DNA from: Oceanospirillaceae bacterium
GTDB lineage: Bacteria; Pseudomonadota; Gammaproteobacteria; Pseudomonadales; Balneatricaceae
NCBI GenBank assembly: GCA_003523085.1
Contig: DPHD01000036.1
Coordinates: 2,930-30,780 of the forward strand
DNA length: 27,851 bases
Direction: 5' to 3'
Shown here: positions 24,141 to 27,851 of the stretch, one piece after another
Layout: every line of letters starts with the position of its first letter
How positions within the stretch are numbered: position 1 is the stretch's first letter
Notes under the pieces: generated by a model
Database searches by the model: none
Seen by the model: only the letters and a program-made list of their open reading frames with translations
What the model was told of the DNA's origin: nothing
Made by a program: the position numbers and the translations under genes

Positions 24141-24157
24141 TTGTCACAAATGACAAT
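24140..24157. promoter_or_regulatory. TetR-type operator O2
   Basis: ATTGTCA-CAAA-TGACAAT is a dyad with perfect seven-base arms and a four-base spacer. It shares TTGTCA-N4-TGACAA with O1, 36 bp away centre to centre. It covers the expected transcription start of the Rieske gene, whose ATG lies 17 bp downstream. Confidence 0.7.
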
Positions 24158-24174
24158 AAACTGAGGGTCTAGCA

Positions 24175-25302
24175 ATGAACTTAATTCATCCTATCAAATC
24201 CATCGAGCAGCCGTTTGATGCCGACCCACAAAAGTCCTATACCATGGCCGCGCGCTATTACACAGATGAGCACATTTACCAGCAAGAAAAAGCCGACATT
24301 TTTTGGCAGTCTTGGGTTTATGTTGGCCATTCGTCCCAGCTAAAAAATGCAGGCGACTACTTTACTGCCAATTTACATGGCCAAGAAATCATGGTGGTAC
24401 GGGACCAGGAGGGCCAACTTGGGGCTTTTTTCAATGTGTGTCCCCACCGAGGTCACCAATTATTAACGGGATGTGGCAATACTCGCGCCATCGTTTGTCC
24501 GTACCATGCGTGGTGCTTTGATCAACAAGGTCAGTTTTTACGAGGCCGGAACTTGCAAGATTTAAAGGCTTTCTCTAAGCCTGAATTTAACTTAAAACCC
24601 GTCAACATCGAACAGTTCTTAGGCTTTATATTTGTAAACTTGGACCCCAATGCGAAACCGATGACAGAGGTATATGCGGGCCTAAAACAAGAAATTGAAC
24701 ACTACGTGCCCCAAATAGATCAAGTAGAACGCCAGTACCATGCAGACTACAATGTGGCTGCCAACTGGAAGCTTTTAGTGGATAACTTTTTGGAGTGTTA
24801 TCACTGTAATAGTGCCCACAAGGACTTTGTTGATTTGGTGGACATGCCCAGTTATCAAACCAAGACGTATGCTCGTTATTCCAGCCATATTTCCCATCAG
24901 CCAAGCAAAGCCAATAGCAAAGCGTATCAAGTGCAGGGCGAACAAAGTTTTGGTTATGCCGCTTGGTTTGTGTGGCCTAACCTCACTATTTGGGTGATGC
25001 CGGGCGAGGCTAATATCAGCATGTTACAAATGCACCCCGATGGCCTATCTCAATGCCTTGAAACATTGGATTGGTATGGTGTAGGCAGTGAGTTAAGCCA
25101 AGCGTCCCAAGCCGCCATTACCTACTTAGACGATGTATTACAGCCAGAAGACATTGGCCTTTGCGAAAGCGTACAGAAAGGCATGAACTCTCTGGTCTAT
25201 AACCAAGGCCGTTTTGTGGTTGATAACCAAAGAAGCCATTTGAGCGAACACGGTGTACACCATTTTCAACAACTTGTTATTGAGGCTTTGGCGCCAAACT
25301 AA
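24175..25302 (+). CDS. Rieske non-heme iron oxygenase, alpha subunit (carnitine/glycine betaine monooxygenase-like)
   Basis: A 375-residue ring-hydroxylating-type oxygenase. The Rieske [2Fe-2S] ligands are C89, H91 (CPHRGH), C108 and H111 (CPYHAW). The mononuclear iron site has H210 and H215 in DNFLECYHCNSAH, with an acidic ligand near D326 (QPEDIGLCE). E207 sits where the bridging glutamate of carnitine monooxygenase CntA (E205, H208, H213) lies, with the same spacing. Length also matches CntA/YeaW rather than the longer GbcA. Substrates in this group are quaternary amines such as carnitine, glycine betaine, stachydrine and gamma-butyrobetaine. GAGGG lies before the ATG. The reductase partner (CntB/GbcB type) is absent from this window. 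It is under probable TetR control and overlaps the convergent ilvY by 26 bases. Confidence 0.9.
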   Translation: MNLIHPIKSIEQPFDADPQKSYTMAARYYTDEHIYQQEKADIFWQSWVYVGHSSQLKNAGDYFTANLHGQEIMVVRDQEGQLGAFFNVCPHRGHQLLTGCGNTRAIVCPYHAWCFDQQGQFLRGRNLQDLKAFSKPEFNLKPVNIEQFLGFIFVNLDPNAKPMTEVYAGLKQEIEHYVPQIDQVERQYHADYNVAANWKLLVDNFLECYHCNSAHKDFVDLVDMPSYQTKTYARYSSHISHQPSKANSKAYQVQGEQSFGYAAWFVWPNLTIWVMPGEANISMLQMHPDGLSQCLETLDWYGVGSELSQASQAAITYLDDVLQPEDIGLCESVQKGMNSLVYNQGRFVVDNQRSHLSEHGVHHFQQLVIEALAPN

Positions 25303-26179
25303 CCTGCGATTTCCACAGGGCATTAACCAGCGGGTTTTTCAGGTTCTTTTTGAGTACCAACAAACCCACGTCATAGGCTTCGAGTTGCGGCGCAACGTCT
25401 AAGATTTGGATGCGCTCTATGGTCGGGCTATTGTCCAGAACAATTTTGGGTACTACGCCAATTCCCAAGCCCAGGCTCACCATGGTGACGATAGCCTCGT
25501 TACCTGCCACTTGGGCGTAAACGGTGGGGGCAATGTCCATGGCCCTAAACCATGCGTCTATACGTTCACGAGAAAGCCCCCCTTCTGGCAAAACCATGGG
25601 CATTGCTGCCCACTGCTGAGCAGTTTTTGGCGTAATTAAGCTGTGTTCCAAGTTAGGCTGCTCCTGTGCGGCAATAAACACCAAGGGAGACACGGTGATG
25701 GGTTTAAAGGCCAGCTCTCGCGGCAACGCCTTAGGGTGCGCGGCAATGGCAAAATCCTCTTCGCCCGAAATAACACGTGCAATACCTTGGTCTGGATCGC
25801 CCGTGTGCAATTTAATCTCAATGCTTGGGTAGTCTTGGCGAAAGCGTTGGAACAAATCAAACAACAAGCTGTAAACAGCCGTAACTGAACAATACAAACT
25901 CACTTCGCCCTGTAACTGGCCGTTAGCATCACGCACTAGGTGGCGAATGGCATCCCACTCGCTCACGGCATTACGCGCATAGTCTAAAAAAGTTTGCCCT
26001 TGGGGCGTGATTTGCACGCTACGGTTATCGCGGGTAAATAGGGCTACACCTAACTCAGTTTCTAATTGCCGAATAGTGCGAGATAAGGCCGATAAACTTA
26101 CGTGGCATGCGCCACTGGCCTTGCCAAAATGCAGATGCTGAGCCAGGGCGATAAATTGTTTTAAATTACGAATATCCAT
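25277..26179 (-). CDS. ilvY: LysR family transcriptional activator IlvY
   Basis: A 300-residue LysR regulator starting MDIRNLKQFIALAQHLHFGK. The N-terminal helix-turn-helix covers about 1-60 (ASGACHVSLSALSRTIRQLE, then LFTRDNRSVQIT). The effector-binding domain follows. Both the sequence start and its position, divergent from ilvC, are characteristic of IlvY, which activates ilvC on binding acetolactate or acetohydroxybutyrate. The ATG at 26179 gives the family's usual length. Its 3' end overlaps the convergent Rieske gene by 26 bases, so transcripts of the two could interfere. Confidence 0.92.
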   Translation of the reverse strand: MDIRNLKQFIALAQHLHFGKASGACHVSLSALSRTIRQLETELGVALFTRDNRSVQITPQGQTFLDYARNAVSEWDAIRHLVRDANGQLQGEVSLYCSVTAVYSLLFDLFQRFRQDYPSIEIKLHTGDPDQGIARVISGEEDFAIAAHPKALPRELAFKPITVSPLVFIAAQEQPNLEHSLITPKTAQQWAAMPMVLPEGGLSRERIDAWFRAMDIAPTVYAQVAGNEAIVTMVSLGLGIGVVPKIVLDNSPTIERIQILDVAPQLEAYDVGLLVLKKNLKNPLVNALWKSQVSLAPKPQ

Positions 26180-26345
26180 AAACTCAACTTTAGCACAACC
26201 ATCTCATAATGTTGCAAAAATCGGCTCACTATGTAGCGAATATATCAATTTACGGAAGCATTTTCAAAGCGTATCATGGCGCCAGATTGAGACAATCTCC
26301 AGTAAACCACTCAATATTCAATGACCCAAACCAAAGGACTTCCCC
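26180..26345. promoter_or_regulatory. ilvY-ilvC divergent control region
   Basis: This 166-bp gap should hold the ilvY and ilvC promoters and the IlvY operators. A small dyad AGATTG-AGA-CAATCT (26284-26298) is visible 48 bp before the ilvC ATG, and AAGGA lies just before that ATG. I could not identify the IlvY sites with confidence. No other gene is seen here. Confidence 0.5.
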
Positions 26346-27821
26346 ATGTCTAACAACTACTTTAATACCTTGCCATTGCGCGAGCAACTAGAGCAACTCG
26401 CCAAGTGTCGCTTTATGCACATGAACGAATTCACCGAAGGTGTAGACGCCCTTAAAGGCAAAAAAATGGTCATCATTGGCTGTGGCGCCCAAGGCCTTAA
26501 CCAAGGTTTAAACCTACGTGACAGTGGCCTAGATGTGTCTTACACCCTACGCCAAGCCGCTATCGACGAGAAGCGTCAGTCTTACAAAAACGCAGCTGAC
26601 AACGGCTTTACCGTTGGCACCTACGAAGAATTGATTCCTACTGCAGACATCGTACTCAACCTAACCCCAGACAAGCAGCACACGCCTGTTGTGACTGCCG
26701 TGATGCCGTTGATGAAGCAAGGTGCATGTTTGTCTTACTCCCACGGTTTTAACATCGTCGAAGAAGGCATGCAGATTCGTGAAGACCTTACGGTCATCAT
26801 GGTGGCGCCTAAGTGCCCAGGTTCTGAAGTACGGGCTGAATATGTACGTGGCTTTGGTGTCCCAACATTGATCGCTGTCCACGAAGACAACGACCCACAG
26901 GGCCAAGGTTTAGCCTTAGCTAAAGCCTACGCCGTAGGTACTGGCGGCCATAAGGCTGGTGTATTGATGTCTTCTTTCATTGCTGAAGTTAAGTCCGACT
27001 TAATGGGCGAGCAAACTATTCTTTGTGGCATGCTACAAACCGGTTCTTTGTTGTGCTTTGACAAGATGATCGACAAAGGCATTGATGCGGGTTACGCCTC
27101 TAAGTTGATTCAGTACGGTTGGGAAACCATTACCGAAGCCCTTAAGTATGGTGGTGTAACCAACATGTTAGACCGTCTTTCTAACCCAGCTAAGATCAAA
27201 GCTTTTGATCTTTCTGAAGAATTGAAAGTCATCATGCGTCCTTTGTACAACAAGCACCAGGATGACATCATCAACGGCACCTTCTCTTCTACCATGATGG
27301 CCGACTGGGCTAACGACGACGTAAACCTTCTAGGATGGCGCGAAGAGACAGGCCAAACTGCGTTTGAAAAGACGCCTGCTGGCGACATGGAAATTTCTGA
27401 GCAAGAGTACTTCGACCACGGCATCTTAATGGTGGCAATGGTAAAAGCTGGTGTTGAATTGGCCTTTGAAACCATGACCGCTGCTGGCATCATCGCCGAC
27501 TCTGCTTACTACGAGTCTTTGCATGAAACACCGTTAATTGCTAACACCATTGCCCGTAAGAAGTTGTACGAAATGAACGCTACTATTTCTGATACTGCAG
27601 AATACGGCTGTTACTTGTACAACCACGCGTGTTTGCCTTTGTTGGGCGACTTCATGAAGAACATCGATACAGACGTGATTGGCCGTGGCTTAAACAACGA
27701 CGACAACGGCGTAGATAACGCCCGTTTGATCGAAGTCAACGAAGCCCTACGCAGCCACCCAGTAGAAGCTATTGGCGCTACCTTGCGTGGCCACATGGCC
27801 GACATGAAGAAGATCGTTTAA
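26346..27821 (+). CDS. ilvC: Ketol-acid reductoisomerase, class II (IlvC)
   Basis: A 491-residue enzyme, the same length as the E. coli class II enzyme. It converts acetolactate or acetohydroxybutyrate, with NADPH and Mg, into the dihydroxy acids of valine and isoleucine synthesis in the cytoplasm. The Rossmann motif VIIGCGAQGLNQGLNL is at about residues 41-56; the PKCPGSEVR segment and the duplicated knotted domain (about 210-490) follow. Codon use is noticeably biased, with many GAA, AAC, CGT and GGC, as expected for a highly expressed gene. AAGGA lies about eight bases before the ATG. It is divergent from ilvY, its activator. The last 30 bases of the window after its stop show no clear terminator. 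Confidence 0.97.
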   Translation: MSNNYFNTLPLREQLEQLAKCRFMHMNEFTEGVDALKGKKMVIIGCGAQGLNQGLNLRDSGLDVSYTLRQAAIDEKRQSYKNAADNGFTVGTYEELIPTADIVLNLTPDKQHTPVVTAVMPLMKQGACLSYSHGFNIVEEGMQIREDLTVIMVAPKCPGSEVRAEYVRGFGVPTLIAVHEDNDPQGQGLALAKAYAVGTGGHKAGVLMSSFIAEVKSDLMGEQTILCGMLQTGSLLCFDKMIDKGIDAGYASKLIQYGWETITEALKYGGVTNMLDRLSNPAKIKAFDLSEELKVIMRPLYNKHQDDIINGTFSSTMMADWANDDVNLLGWREETGQTAFEKTPAGDMEISEQEYFDHGILMVAMVKAGVELAFETMTAAGIIADSAYYESLHETPLIANTIARKKLYEMNATISDTAEYGCYLYNHACLPLLGDFMKNIDTDVIGRGLNNDDNGVDNARLIEVNEALRSHPVEAIGATLRGHMADMKKIV

Positions 27822-27851
27822 GTTCTGCTTACTTCACGTCATTCTGGCGCA

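Noticed and set aside
27110..27493. Open frame of 127 codons on the minus strand
   Set aside because: It is antisense to ilvC, where strong codon bias creates long spurious frames.

Overview
The window looks like about 28 kb of chromosome from a marine heterotrophic gammaproteobacterium. The evidence is a divergent ilvY-ilvC pair with a 491-residue class II IlvC, a TRAP-TAXI uptake system, a DMSP-lyase-type cupin, several genes for quaternary-amine breakdown, and dense packing with 4-40 nt overlaps. The genus cannot be fixed from the sequence alone. No rRNA, tRNA, CRISPR array, insertion sequence or phage gene was seen, and no gap between genes exceeds about 185 bp.

Region 1 (1-5823): a leftward cluster encodes a DMGDH-like flavoprotein fused to a GcvT/folate domain, an MttB-superfamily methyltransferase and, last, an FrhB-like iron-sulfur protein that runs off the left edge. 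A GcvA-like LysR regulator is divergent, with a near-ideal LysR dyad between. This looks like demethylation of a methylated amine such as glycine betaine or dimethylglycine. Region 2 (5905-7494): an EamA exporter-type permease converges on a DUF4395 membrane protein.

Region 3 (6799-16441): a leftward operon (TAXI binding protein, fused TRAP permease, class III aminotransferase, BKACE/DUF849 enzyme, DUF4395 protein) diverges from a rightward operon (RpiR regulator, amidase, EamA permease). A 36-bp palindrome (17 of 18 pairs) lies between them. The gene set suggests uptake of an amine or amide, release of a free amino acid, transamination to a beta-keto acid, and cleavage with acetyl-CoA. The substrate is unknown.

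Region 4 (16466-20109): an enolase-superfamily racemase/dehydratase and an MDR oxidoreductase form a leftward pair, divergent from an MFS transporter, with a perfect 16-bp palindrome between. Region 5 (20115-20896): a TacAT-like GNAT toxin / DUF1778 antitoxin module with its own inverted repeats.

Region 6 (21069-25302): a DMSP lyase of the DddQ/DddL cupin family with all six expected active-site residues at DddQ spacing. A TetR - threonine aldolase - class I glutamine amidotransferase operon is divergent from a CntA/GbcA-like Rieske oxygenase, and two matching TetR-type operators lie in the shared promoter region. Region 7 (25277-27821): ilvY and ilvC, ordinary housekeeping genes.

Overall the window reads as a catabolic island for methylated osmolytes (betaines, DMSP) and related amines, made of four or five modules each with its own regulator or operator, placed next to a core biosynthetic locus.
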